From contig CANLCU010000009.1 of NCBI GenBank assembly GCA_947489135.1, positions 1 through 34,254 on the forward strand: a stretch of 34,254 nucleotides of DNA. Reading direction: 5' to 3'. The DNA is from Micrococcales bacterium (GTDB lineage: Bacteria > Actinomycetota > Actinomycetes > Actinomycetales > Microbacteriaceae). Every line of letters begins with the position of its first letter. Position 1 is the first letter of the stretch. This document shows positions 5,788-15,300 of this stretch, one piece after another. The position numbers and the translations under genes were made by a program. The notes beneath the pieces are model-generated. The model did no database searches. It saw only the letters and a list, made by a program, of their open reading frames with translations, and was not told the DNA's origin.

Positions 5788-6729
5788 GTGAGTAAAAGCG
5801 AAATACAAGAAAAGCCAGTGCACGTGAAGAACGTAGCCAAGGGTCTAGGGCTTGGGCTCACCGCTTACCTAATTTGGGGTTCTTTTCCACTGATCATCAC
5901 CGGGCTAGCTTCTTTTGCTAATCCTTGGGAGATTGTGGTTTGGCGAATAGTGTTTGGCTTTGCTACGGCTGTAGTTCTGATTTCTGTAACTCGTTCATGG
6001 GCCTCACTTCGAGCTGTATTTAGAAACCGCAGCATGCTTGGCTGGATTGGGCTCAGCTCAGTTCTGATCATGATCAACTGGCAAGTGTATGTAATAGGTA
6101 TCGCATCTGGTCGTGTGCTTGAAACCTCGCTCGGTTACTTCATCAATCCTTTGGTGACTATTGTGCTTGCTGTTTTCTTCTTGCGAGAGAAATTGAACCT
6201 AGTTCAGTGGATGGCTGTGGCTTTGGGAGCTATCGCTGTAACTGTCCTCAGCATCGATTACGGGCATCTGCCATGGGTGGCTTTGACTCTGGCTGCAACT
6301 TTTGGAGTTTATGGTTTGGCAAAGAACAAACTTGGGGGTCAGGTAACCCCATTGAACTCCTATGCCATTGAGTCGGGGGCACTATTGCCGGTGGCAATTA
6401 TTCAAGGGGCAATTGTCGCGAGCATCAGCCCAGGGCTTCAGATCACCTCACAAGGTTGGCAGGGTGTGGCTGGGTTAGCGTTCTTTGGAATAATGACTGC
6501 TATTCCATTGATCCTCTTTGGCACCGCTGCTGAGAATCTTCCATTGAGTTGGATCGGCTTCATGCAGTTCATGACCCCTAGCATCCAGTTCGTTTTAGGT
6601 CTAACGGTGTTCAAGGAGCAAATGTCACCGGCTAGGTGGGTTGGCTTCATTTTGGTCTGGTTGGCCTTGCTCATTCTGACCTCTGATGCGTTAAAGAGGA
6701 ATCAGGCAAATCGCAAGCTTCGTAGCTAA
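5788..6729 (+). CDS. rarD: EamA-family transporter RarD
   Basis: The 313-residue membrane protein has ten hydrophobic segments in two EamA halves. The family opening is clear: KGLGLGLTAYLIWGSFPLII near residues 18-37, then NPWEIVVWRIVFG, SLGYFINPLVTIVLAVFFLREKL and the second-half LSWIGFMQFMTPSIQFVLGLTVFKEQM. Length is normal (about 300). RarD belongs to the drug/metabolite transporter superfamily; the name comes from a chloramphenicol-sensitivity phenotype, and the natural substrate is not settled. The GTG start at 5788 has no ribosome site but a -10 hexamer 6 nt upstream, which suggests a leaderless mRNA. It is a single gene between the tRNA-Tyr terminator and the binding-protein gene. A small GGGC-TTTA-GCCC hairpin (6735-6746) follows its stop. 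Confidence 0.92.
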   Translation: MSKSEIQEKPVHVKNVAKGLGLGLTAYLIWGSFPLIITGLASFANPWEIVVWRIVFGFATAVVLISVTRSWASLRAVFRNRSMLGWIGLSSVLIMINWQVYVIGIASGRVLETSLGYFINPLVTIVLAVFFLREKLNLVQWMAVALGAIAVTVLSIDYGHLPWVALTLAATFGVYGLAKNKLGGQVTPLNSYAIESGALLPVAIIQGAIVASISPGLQITSQGWQGVAGLAFFGIMTAIPLILFGTAAENLPLSWIGFMQFMTPSIQFVLGLTVFKEQMSPARWVGFILVWLALLILTSDALKRNQANRKLRS

Positions 6730-6850
6730 ATAAAGGGCTTTAGCCCGAATGTTTCGTTCGTATAACTTTTCCTAGCCCAAGCAATAATAATTCGTAACAC
6801 TCTGTTTTACCCCGAATCCGTTGGCTATGCTTTACCCAAGCGTTTCAGAC

Positions 6851-6884
6851 TATGCTGGCGCGTGCCCGTTGATGTTGACGGGCA
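6851..6884 (+). promoter_or_regulatory. Promoter and 5'-terminal mRNA hairpin of the binding-protein gene
   Basis: A -10 TATGCT (6851-6856) predicts a start near 6863. A hairpin begins right there: TGCCCGT (6863-6869), an 8-nt loop, and ACGGGCA (6878-6884). No convincing -35 is visible. A stem at the very 5' end of an mRNA is a known way to slow decay of highly expressed messages. That function here is inference. Confidence 0.45.
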
Positions 6885-6909
6885 AAAACATTCTGAAAAG
6901 GACAAAATA

Positions 6910-8163
6910 ATGACCGTATTCTCAAAGAAGAAACTAGCGGGTGTTCTAGCAGTGGTTACCGCCACAGCACTGGCACTTACTGGTTGCTCAACTCCATCGC
7001 CGTACGCGGCTGGAGATGGTGTACTAAAGATTGGTGGAGTTCTTCCACTAACCGGTTCACTTGCTTTCCTATCACCACCTGAAATTGCTGGTGTTGACTT
7101 GGCTATTGCCGACATCAACGCAGCTGGTGGAGTTCTAGGTCAGCCAGTTGAATGGGAACTAAAGGACTCAAGCGACGGTGACAACCCTGCAATCGCACCT
7201 GCATCAGCAACCGAGCTACTTGACTCAGGTGTTGACGCAATCGTTGGTGCTGCTGCATCAGGTGTTACACGTTTGATCATCGACCAGGTCACAAAGGCTA
7301 AGGTTGTTCAGATTTCAATGTCAAACACTGCTCCTGACCTTTCAACATGGGACGATGGCGGATACTACTTCCGTACAGCTCCAAGCGACCTTCTACAGGG
7401 TGCAATTGTTGGAAACCAGATCGTTGCTGCAGGTAAAGAAAACGTAGCAATCATCTACCAGCAGAGCCCATACGGTGAAGGCCTTGTCGCTAAGGCTAAG
7501 GCAACTCTAGAAGCTGCTGGTGCAACCATCGTTTCAGAGCTATCTTTCCCTGAAGGCGAGTCAAACTTCGACACCATCGTTGACCAGACAGTAGCAGCAG
7601 GCGCTGACTCACTTCTAGTTATTTCATACGATGAGTTCAAGAAGATTGCTCCAGCTCTAGAGAAGAAGGGCTTCCCAGGAAGCGACATCTTCCTAGTTGA
7701 CGGAAACCTAGCTAACTACTCAGATCAGGGCTTCGCGTCTTATCTTGAGGGTGCTAAGGGAACTCTTCCTGGTGGCGAGCTAAACGAAGACCTAAAGGCT
7801 CGTGCATCTGCTCTTTTCCTAGACAACTACGGTGAAGAACTAATTGAGTTCTCATACCTATCTGAGACATACGATGCAGTTATGCTTCTTGCACTTGCTG
7901 CAGAGCAGGCTAAGAACGACTCAGGTGAAGCGATTGCTGCCAACATGATTTCAGTTTCAACCGGTGGCGAGAAGGTAACTAACTTCGCTGATGGTCTAGC
8001 TGCTATCAAGGCTGGTAAAGACATCGACTACGAGGGCTACTCAGGTCCAATCGAGTTCGATGAAAACGGAGACCCAACCGGTGCTTCAATCGGTATCTAC
8101 CAGTACGGCAAAGACGGAAACTACGTGTTCCTAGAAGCTGTTGCTGGTAACTCTGTAGAGTAA
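6910..8163 (+). CDS. livK: Branched-chain amino acid type ABC transporter, substrate-binding lipoprotein
   Basis: The 417-residue protein starts at ATG 6910 with AAAAGGA upstream. It has a lipoprotein signal (KKKLAGVLAVVTATALALTGC, acylated Cys26 in lipobox LTGC). The mature part begins with LKIGGVLPLTGSLAFLSPPEIAGV (a split match to the type I periplasmic-binding 'leucine-binding' fold) and contains GAAASGVTRLIIDQV and YGEGLVAKAKATLEAAG, all typical of the LivK/HAAT family. It should capture amino acids or related compounds outside the membrane and deliver them to LivH/LivM. The permease and ATPase genes lie on the opposite strand just downstream, convergent across a shared terminator, so binding protein and translocator are transcribed separately, which lets the binding protein be made in excess. 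The exact substrate cannot be told from sequence. Confidence 0.93.
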   Translation: MTVFSKKKLAGVLAVVTATALALTGCSTPSPYAAGDGVLKIGGVLPLTGSLAFLSPPEIAGVDLAIADINAAGGVLGQPVEWELKDSSDGDNPAIAPASATELLDSGVDAIVGAAASGVTRLIIDQVTKAKVVQISMSNTAPDLSTWDDGGYYFRTAPSDLLQGAIVGNQIVAAGKENVAIIYQQSPYGEGLVAKAKATLEAAGATIVSELSFPEGESNFDTIVDQTVAAGADSLLVISYDEFKKIAPALEKKGFPGSDIFLVDGNLANYSDQGFASYLEGAKGTLPGGELNEDLKARASALFLDNYGEELIEFSYLSETYDAVMLLALAAEQAKNDSGEAIAANMISVSTGGEKVTNFADGLAAIKAGKDIDYEGYSGPIEFDENGDPTGASIGIYQYGKDGNYVFLEAVAGNSVE

Positions 8164-8180
8164 CTCGCAATTCAAAACTA

Positions 8181-8222
8181 AAAAGAATCCCCCGAGCAAA
8201 TGCTCGGGGGATTCTTTTGTTT
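8181..8222. terminator. Strong bidirectional terminator between livK and livF
   Basis: GAATCCCCCGAGC (8185-8197) pairs perfectly with GCTCGGGGGATTC (8202-8214) around an AAAT loop. TTTTGTTT follows on the plus strand, and a run of A before it gives T on the minus strand, so it serves both converging genes. Confidence 0.95.
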
Positions 8223-8249
8223 ATAGACCTAAAGGCCATTCAAATGTTT

Positions 8250-8981
8250 TTAGAGTTCAGCTAGATTACCTAGATATAGCTCGACCATCTTTGGATCGTT
8301 TAGAAGGTCGCGACCAGTTCCTGTGTATGCATCTTTACCTTGGTCAAGAACATATGCGCGGTCACAAATTTGCAGACAACGACGAGCATTCTGCTCAACC
8401 ATGATCACAGTCACACCGGCAGCATTTACTTCTTTGACTCGAATGAAAGTCTCATCTTGTCTAACAGGTGACAGACCAGCTGAAGGTTCGTCCAGTAGAA
8501 GCACTGATGGGTCAGTCATAAGTGCACGACCCATTGCAACCATCTGACGCTCACCACCGGATAAAGAGCCTGCGCGCTGGTTCTTACGCTTGCCTAGGTC
8601 AGGGAATAGTTCTGTTACAAACTCAAAGCGTTCTTTGAATCGCTTTGGAGTTTGGAATACACCCATCTCGAGGTTCTCTTCAATGGTCAAGCTTGGGAAG
8701 ACGTTGTTTGTTTGTGGAACGAAGGCTACGCCTTTCTCCACTAACTTGTTTGCCTTTAGACCTGTGATGTCTTCACCCTTGAGGAGTACTCGACCAGATC
8801 TAATGTTTACCTGTCCAAACACTGCCTTTAGCAAGGTTGATTTACCTGCACCGTTAGGTCCAATAATTCCAATTAGTTCACCTTGGTAGGCAGTTAGGCT
8901 ACAGCCATTAAGAATGTTGATTCCAGGAAGGTAGCCAGCAACTAGATCTTCAGCGTGTACTACTAATTCGCGACTGCTCAT
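8250..8981 (-). CDS. livF: Branched-chain amino acid ABC transporter ATP-binding protein LivF
   Basis: The 243-residue ATPase has Walker A GPNGAGKST (residues 39-47), Q-loop FVPQTNNVFPSLTIEEN, signature LSGGERQM, Walker B VLLLDEPSAGLSP and switch histidine-type region TVIMVEQNARRCL. The VEQNARRCL ending and the absence of the LivG-specific insertion identify LivF rather than LivG. It powers uptake together with LivG, LivM and LivH. The ATG at 8981 overlaps the livG stop by 4 nt (ATGA), so translation is coupled. It is the last gene of the minus-strand operon livH-livM-livG-livF and ends at the bidirectional terminator. Confidence 0.95.
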   Translation of the reverse strand: MSSRELVVHAEDLVAGYLPGINILNGCSLTAYQGELIGIIGPNGAGKSTLLKAVFGQVNIRSGRVLLKGEDITGLKANKLVEKGVAFVPQTNNVFPSLTIEENLEMGVFQTPKRFKERFEFVTELFPDLGKRKNQRAGSLSGGERQMVAMGRALMTDPSVLLLDEPSAGLSPVRQDETFIRVKEVNAAGVTVIMVEQNARRCLQICDRAYVLDQGKDAYTGTGRDLLNDPKMVELYLGNLAEL

Positions 8982-9871
8982 TTAGTGTCGCCTTTCTTGG
9001 AACGAGTTGATGCAGGCTTTGACATGGTGCCAAGGTCAGTGTCGTGGTGAGCACCTAGGTAAGCATCAATCACAGCTTGGTCTTTCATAACTGTTGATGG
9101 TGGACCTTCGGCAACTACCTTGCCTTCAGCCATGACGATGACCCAGTCACTGATGTGGCGAACCATGTGCATATCGTGCTCAACGAATAGAACTGTTGTG
9201 CCATTAGATTTCAGATCTTTGATGTGATCTAGAAGACTTTGGGTAAGTGCTGGGTTCACACCTGCCATTGGCTCATCAAGCATGATCAGCTTTGGTTCGC
9301 TCATCAGTGCTCTTGCCATCTCTAGAAGTTTTCTCTGACCTCCAGAGAGGCTAGCTGCATAGTCTTCACGCTTTGCATCCAGTTTGAATCTCTTGAGCAA
9401 AGTGTCCGCTACTTCGGTGATTTCCTTTTCGCGACGAATCCAAAGAGGACGAATCAATGAAGTTAGGAAACTTTCACCAGGTTGCTTCTGAGCACCAAGG
9501 CGCATGTTCTCAATGACTGTTAGAAGGCTTAGGGCTTTGGTTAGCTGGAAGGTTCTAATCATTCCTAGGCGAGCAACCTTATAAGGAGACATACCAGCAA
9601 GGTTCTGTCCTTCAAATGACCAGTTACCCTGGTTCGGCTTATCGAAACCAGTTAGCAGGTTAAAGAATGTTGTCTTACCTGCACCGTTAGGACCAATAAG
9701 AGCAGTAATTAAACCTCTTGGGATTTCAACGTGAGCAACATCAACAGCAGTGAGTCCACCAAACTGACGCTTCACACCATCGGCAATAAGAATCGGATCT
9801 ACCTTGCGGCAACCTGGTGCTACTTCACCAATACAGATTTTGTCTATAGACACAGATTTAGAGTTAGACAT
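8978..9871 (-). CDS. livG: Branched-chain amino acid ABC transporter ATP-binding protein LivG
   Basis: This ATPase has Walker A GPNGAGKTTFFNLLTGF, signature LSGGQRKLLEMARALM, Walker B LIMLDEPMAGVNP and the histidine TVLFVEHDMHMV, all in LivG form. The sequence GMIRTFQLTKALSLLTVIENM is the LivG Q-loop region. I chose ATG 9871 (297 residues), which has GAGGGAGA about 9 nt upstream. A further upstream TTG would intrude 62 nt into livM and has no such site. The first about 30 residues and a Lys/Ser-rich C-terminal tail (ASTRSKKGDTK) exceed the core. It overlaps livM by 8 nt and livF by 4 nt, so the operon is tightly coupled. Confidence 0.94.
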   Translation of the reverse strand: MSNSKSVSIDKICIGEVAPGCRKVDPILIADGVKRQFGGLTAVDVAHVEIPRGLITALIGPNGAGKTTFFNLLTGFDKPNQGNWSFEGQNLAGMSPYKVARLGMIRTFQLTKALSLLTVIENMRLGAQKQPGESFLTSLIRPLWIRREKEITEVADTLLKRFKLDAKREDYAASLSGGQRKLLEMARALMSEPKLIMLDEPMAGVNPALTQSLLDHIKDLKSNGTTVLFVEHDMHMVRHISDWVIVMAEGKVVAEGPPSTVMKDQAVIDAYLGAHHDTDLGTMSKPASTRSKKGDTK

Positions 9872-10847
9872 TGAACTGGGTCTCCCTCTTGTTTCCAAAC
9901 AGACCCTGCGGTCTAAAGATGACAAGCAGCATCAGTGATAGACCGATGAGTAGCAAACGAATCTGAGCTATGTCTGGCTGAGTTAGGAATGGCAGTAAGC
10001 CAAGCTCTACTAATCCACCCATGATGCCCTGAGTGATGCTAATCAATGCGATGAAGATCATTCCACCTGCAATAGGACCAAGGATTGTTGCAGCTCCACC
10101 CAAGAGTAGAACTGACCAAATAGTGAATGTGAAGTTTGTAGTCCAAACCTGAGGCTGAACGTTTGAAAGGTTGAGCACGAAGATCATTCCACCGATGCTA
10201 GCGAACACACCACCAATCATCAGAGCCTGCAGCTTATAGAAGAAGACGTTCTTACCAAGGCTTCTAACAGCATCTTCGTCTTCACGGATACCTTTTAGTA
10301 CTCGACCCCAAGGTGAGCGCATAAGAAGACGCAAGATTAGAGCACCGATAATTACAGCACCCCAACCAACCATAAACACGTATAGCTGATCTGCTCGGTA
10401 TGAAACAAAGCCGAAGTTGTAGTTACCTTCTGGAATAGGGTTTAGTGCCCAGAATTCAGCACCAAACTGGCTCAGTCCGTTAGAACCACCAGTGACCTTA
10501 GAGAAACCAATAGTTGTCATGAAGTATCTGAATACTTCAGCTGTAGCAATCGTCACAATAGCTAGGTAGTCAGCACGAAGTCTCAGGGTTGGGATACCTA
10601 GAATCAAAGCAAAGATGATCGAACAAAGAAGACCCATAAGAACTGCCAAGAACAACGGCAGCTTCAAGGTGTCGATGCTGATAACCATTCCGTAAGCTCC
10701 AACAGCTGCGAAAGCAGCCTGCCCGAAGTTCAGAAGACCTGTGAAGCCGAAGTGCACTGCCAACCCTAAAGCACAAAGCACGAAGGTGATTGTGGTTGGA
10801 CTCAGCATTTCGCCTAAGGCGAGTTTCAATATGTTCAGAATGTCCAT
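9864..10847 (-). CDS. livM: Branched-chain amino acid ABC transporter permease LivM
   Basis: The 327-residue permease has about nine membrane segments. Family landmarks are GFTGLLNFGQAAFAAVGAYG near residues 34-53, LRLRADYLAIVTIATAEVFRY near 88-108 and the cytoplasmic loop SPWGRVLKGIREDEDAVRSLGKN, which contacts the ATPase. Length is normal for LivM. It pairs with LivH to form the membrane channel. The gene starts 4 nt after livH ends, and its stop lies inside the livG start region. Confidence 0.94.
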   Translation of the reverse strand: MDILNILKLALGEMLSPTTITFVLCALGLAVHFGFTGLLNFGQAAFAAVGAYGMVISIDTLKLPLFLAVLMGLLCSIIFALILGIPTLRLRADYLAIVTIATAEVFRYFMTTIGFSKVTGGSNGLSQFGAEFWALNPIPEGNYNFGFVSYRADQLYVFMVGWGAVIIGALILRLLMRSPWGRVLKGIREDEDAVRSLGKNVFFYKLQALMIGGVFASIGGMIFVLNLSNVQPQVWTTNFTFTIWSVLLLGGAATILGPIAGGMIFIALISITQGIMGGLVELGLLPFLTQPDIAQIRLLLIGLSLMLLVIFRPQGLFGNKRETQFNV

Positions 10848-10851
10848 TTAC

Positions 10852-12144
10852 CTATCCGATTCTCTGCTTTTTGCCTAGAACACCCTGAGGGCGAACAAGC
10901 AAGACAACGATGAGGATGATTAGAGCCGCTGCATACTTCAAGTCAATTGGGATGAACAGAGCTGATAGCTCCACAACAAAACCGATGATCATTGCACCTA
11001 CGGTTGCTCCAAGTGCCTTACCAAGACCACCTAGAGTAACGGCTGCAAACAAGAGGAGAAGAATTTGTGCACCTAGGAGGTAGTTGGCTTGGAACTGAAG
11101 TCCATAGAGGATACCGGCAAGACCGGTAAGGGCTCCAGCCATTACCCATACGATTCTGATGATGCGCTCCACGTTGATACCGGTGGCTGCTGCAAGAGAT
11201 GCGTTATCTGAAACAGCACGAGCAGCTTTACCGATTCTGGTTCTGGTTAAGAACCAAGCAACAAAGGCAAGGGCAACAACGCTTAGTCCCATTGACACCA
11301 GCGATGAGCTTGTTGTGTTAATTGGGCCTAGAACAACCAATTCGTATTCGCTAGACAGAACCTTGGTATCACCTTGGAAGAAGAGAATGTAGAGCTGGCG
11401 CAGCATTATGGATAGACCGATTGAAACAATCATGATCTGGTTTAGCCCCAGTCTTCGCTTTCGAAGAGGTTTCCATAAAGCAGAGTCTTGAAGCCAACCG
11501 AAACCGGCACTCAACACAATTGTTATGGCAGCTGCAACTAGAAGAGGCAACTTCAGTTCAACGTGGAATAGCCAGGTGAACAATGCACCAAAGGTAACCA
11601 TCTCACCGTGAGCGAAGTTATTAAGTCCCGTGGTTCCGAAGATCAATGAGATACCGATAGCAGCAACTGCTAGGAGAAGACCAAGGTTTAGACCAGCAAA
11701 GAGTCGAATGATTATCTGATCACCAATAGGTTGAATCACTCTGGTGTCTTTACCTAGAGGAAAGAGAACAGCAGCGGTGTTTGTGACAGTTAGGTTGGCT
11801 TCACGAATATTGGCTTCAGGATCGCGAAGGCCAACTCCTTTAGGCAAGGATTCAAGCAGAATCTCTACTTGGTAGATGCCTTTCTTTTGTACTTCTAGAA
11901 GCCATTTACCTTCAGAGTTTGATGTTGCAATCTCATCTATGCCGTTACCGGTGATTCGGAACTCAACGCCTTCAACCGGCTTCTTTTCGTTCTTAACAGT
12001 TCCTGTGATGATCAGTGCTGAGCCATCAGTTTGGGCAGCTGAAGCCTGAGAAAGGATTGGGGCACCAAAGATTGAGATGAGTATGGTGAACGCAGCTAAG
12101 AGACGACCGAATCGACCCATTACAGCTCTGAGGGCGATGTCCAA
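10852..12144 (-). CDS. livH: LivH-type permease with an extra exported N-terminal domain
   Basis: The C-terminal part (about 290 residues) is a standard LivH permease: GLNLGLLLAVAAIGISLIFG, then GTTGLNNFAHGEMVTFGAL, then the loop TRIGKAARAVSDNASLAAATG. In front lie about 140 extra residues. These are a signal-peptide-like segment (FGRLLAAFTILISIFGAP ending SQASA) and a beta-rich domain (ALIITGTVKNEKKPVEGVEFR, then TSNSEGKWLLEVQKKGIYQVEI) that reads as a carboxypeptidase-regulatory or similar Ig-like fold. LivH proteins are usually about 290-310 residues, so this is a fusion with a domain outside the membrane. I take TTG 12144 as the start (430 residues) because GGAGG precedes it by 5 nt. ATG 12156 has no ribosome site. 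It is the first gene of the livHMGF operon and is divergent from hrpA. Confidence 0.88.
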   Translation of the reverse strand: MDIALRAVMGRFGRLLAAFTILISIFGAPILSQASAAQTDGSALIITGTVKNEKKPVEGVEFRITGNGIDEIATSNSEGKWLLEVQKKGIYQVEILLESLPKGVGLRDPEANIREANLTVTNTAAVLFPLGKDTRVIQPIGDQIIIRLFAGLNLGLLLAVAAIGISLIFGTTGLNNFAHGEMVTFGALFTWLFHVELKLPLLVAAAITIVLSAGFGWLQDSALWKPLRKRRLGLNQIMIVSIGLSIMLRQLYILFFQGDTKVLSSEYELVVLGPINTTSSSLVSMGLSVVALAFVAWFLTRTRIGKAARAVSDNASLAAATGINVERIIRIVWVMAGALTGLAGILYGLQFQANYLLGAQILLLLFAAVTLGGLGKALGATVGAMIIGFVVELSALFIPIDLKYAAALIILIVVLLVRPQGVLGKKQRIG

Positions 12145-12313
12145 ACCAACCTCCATTTTTATCAGCGCATGTCGCGCTTCTTTTCACTATCCCTTGAGAT
12201 TACCCGAAAAACCCGCATTAGATTGGCCTGTAATAAGAAAGAGACAGAGCTAAACCCCTTACTGCAAGGGAAAACCTTGTCATCTAAGCCCTAAACACAA
12301 CGCATCTGCCAAA

Positions 12314-12319
12314 TACCAT
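12314..12319 (+). promoter_or_regulatory. -10 element of hrpA, leaderless
   Basis: TACCAT stands 7 nt before the GTG start (12327), with no ribosome site between. The same hexamer is used at the prlF promoter. Confidence 0.45.
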
Positions 12320-12326
12320 TGGTCTA

Positions 12327-15300
12327 GTGAACATCCAGAAGATTACCTACCCGCAAGACCTGCCGGTTAGTGCTCGCCGTAGCGAGATTCTGGAGGCCAT
12401 AAAGGACAACCAGGTGGTTGTTATAGCAGGAGCCACAGGTTCAGGTAAGACCACCCAGATTCCTAAGATGTGTCTTGAGTTGGGGAGAAGCAGCATTGCT
12501 CATACTCAACCAAGAAGAATTGCAGCCAGGGCTGTAGCGGAGCGAATTGCAGAAGAACTAAAGGTAGATCTTGGAGATCTAGTTGGCTACCAAGTTCGTT
12601 TCACTGACAAAGCAGGACCTAAGACCAAGGTCAAGGTGATGACCGATGGAATCTTGCTAAATGCTATGCAAAGAAACAGGAAACTTGAGCAATACGACAC
12701 CATCATCATTGATGAGGCTCACGAGAGAAGTCTTAACATCGACTTCCTGCTTGGCTACATAAAACAACTTCTTCCTAAGCGACCAGACCTTAAAGTAATC
12801 ATCACCTCAGCAACTATTGACCCTGAGTCATTTAGTAAGCACTTCAATGATGCTCCCATCATTGAAGTCTCTGGAAGAACATTTCCAATTGAAGTCAGGT
12901 ATCGTCCAATCAATCAGGATGAAGAAGACAATCCAGATCCAGATGCCAGCACAACTGCTAGAGATTACATCGACGGCATCTTGAGTGCTCTAGATGAACT
13001 AGCTACAGAACCTAAAGGTGATGTTCTTGTATTCCTCTCAGGTGAATCAGAAATCAAGGATGCTCAAGAAGCTATTCAAGGAAGAATCACTTCTGGTTCT
13101 CTAGGTAAAGGAACTGAAGTACTCCCTTTATATGGAAGGTTGTCTTCTGCTGAACAACACAGAGTATTTGAAACAAGCAAGCTTGCAGGACTGCAAAGAA
13201 GGATCATTCTGGCAACTAACGTTGCTGAAACGTCTCTTACTATTCCAAACATCAAGTATGTAATTGATGCTGGAACTGCTCGTATCTCTAGATATTCACC
13301 TGCAGCTAAAGTTCAACGACTTCCTATTGAAGCTATCTCTAAGGCAAGTGCTAACCAGAGAGCAGGTCGTGCTGGTAGAACTAGCCCAGGTGTTGTAATC
13401 CGCCTGTATTCAGAAGATGAGTATGAAGCTAAATCGGAATTCACGGATCCGGAGATTCTAAGAACCAACCTTGCATCTGTAATCCTTCAAGCAGCTCAAC
13501 TAGACCTTGGTGAGATAACAAAGTTCCCTTTCCTTCAAGCCCCTGAGCAAAGGGGAGTCAAAGACGGCCTTGCTCTTCTAGGGGAACTTGGTTGTCTGAA
13601 AGACCCGAAGAATAAGGTAGTTGAGCTGACTGCTGTTGGTAAGGACTTGGCTAGACTGCCTATCGAACCTCGCTTCGGTCGCATGCTGTTGGAATCGAAG
13701 AAGCACGACCTAGTTCGTGAAGTGATGATCATTGTTGCTGGTCTTACTATTCAAGACCCTAGAGAACGACCAGTAATCAAGAGACCTCAAGCAGATCAAG
13801 CTCATGCCAGGTTTACCGATGTGACCAGTGATTTTCTCACTCTTCTGAATCTATGGAACTACATAGAACAGAAACAGAAGTCTCTATCTTCTTCTGCATT
13901 TAGAAGACTCTGCAAAGCAGAGTTTTTGAACTACCTAAGAGTTAGAGAGTGGCAAGACTTAGTTAGACAGATTACGTCTATCGCTAAACCTCTTGGACTA
14001 ATTCCAGGGATTGCTAAATCGGATCCTGATGGCATTCATAAGAGCTTGCTTTCTGGTTTGTTATCTCAGATTGGTTTGAAACAACTAAGCGATAAGAAAG
14101 CAGGGGACTTAGTAAAAAAGAGTGACAAGCCAATCAAGACCAGTAATGAATATCTTGGTTCTAATGGCAAGAAGTTTGTTATCTTCCCTGGATCAGCGCT
14201 AGCTAAGAAACCACCTGTTGCTGTTATGAGTGCGGAACTAGTTGAAACCAGCAGAGTCTTTGCACGCATGAATGCTGCTATCAATCCTGAGTGGGCTGAG
14301 AATCTGGCTGGAGATTTAGTAAAGCGAAGCTTCAGTGAACCGCACTGGGAGAAATCGCAAGGATCAGTAGTTGCTTACGAGCGAGTAATGCTCTTTGGAG
14401 TTCCTATCGTCGTCTCAAGAAGAATGCAGTATTCAAGACTAGACATGAAACTCTGCAGAGAACTGTTTATTAGACATGCTCTAGTTCAAGGTGAATGGGA
14501 CTCCAAGCAAGCCTTCGATAGAGAGAACAAAGAGTTACTAAAGCGCTTAGAAGAACTTGCTGAGAATTCTAAGAAGCCTCTCTATGCTCCGGATGATGAA
14601 GATGTCTTCCGCTTCTACCAAACAAGAATTCCTCAAGAGGTTGTATCAACCAGAAGCTTTGAAGGTTGGTGGAAAAAAGCTCAGAGAGAAACCCCAGCTC
14701 TTCTAACCATGACTAGAGAAGATCTGCTTCCTCAAGAAACCACTGAACGTATCGAGATTCCAGATAGCTGGACCTTCGGAGAAGATACCTACAAGCTTGA
14801 ATACAAGTACCAGCCAGGCGAGATTGAAGATGGGCTGACAGTAGTTCTTCCTATTGAAGATCTGCCAACAGTATCTAGAGATGCCTTTGACTGGCTAGTT
14901 CCCCAGCTAAGGAAAGACCTAATCTCTGAACTGATTAGAACCCTGCCTAAAAACATTAGGAAGTATGTAGTTCCAGCAGCTGACTGGGCTAACAAGGCAC
15001 TGGCCACCCTTCCAGAGAACCCAACAGAACCACTTCTTGATACCTTGGCCAAGACACTTAGGACACTCAGCGGAAACCACATGACAGGTGCTGATTTCAA
15101 GTTAGAAGAACTGCCAGTCTCACTACGCATCACCTACAAGCTCATTGCTGAAAACAAAGAGGTTAAAGGTGTGAGCCTTGATATAGATGAACTAAAACAA
15201 AAGTTTGATCCTGCCTTCGTGAAACACAGGCCAGGTATGGCTAAAGTCCTAACTCCTAACGTAGATGCATTGAAGTTGAAACAGAAGTTTGTATCTGAAG

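Noticed and set aside
10570-10776. Short frames in other phases inside liv, hrpA, glucosidase and ribosomal genes
   Set aside because: They lie wholly within well-supported genes, lack ribosome sites and give no recognisable protein.
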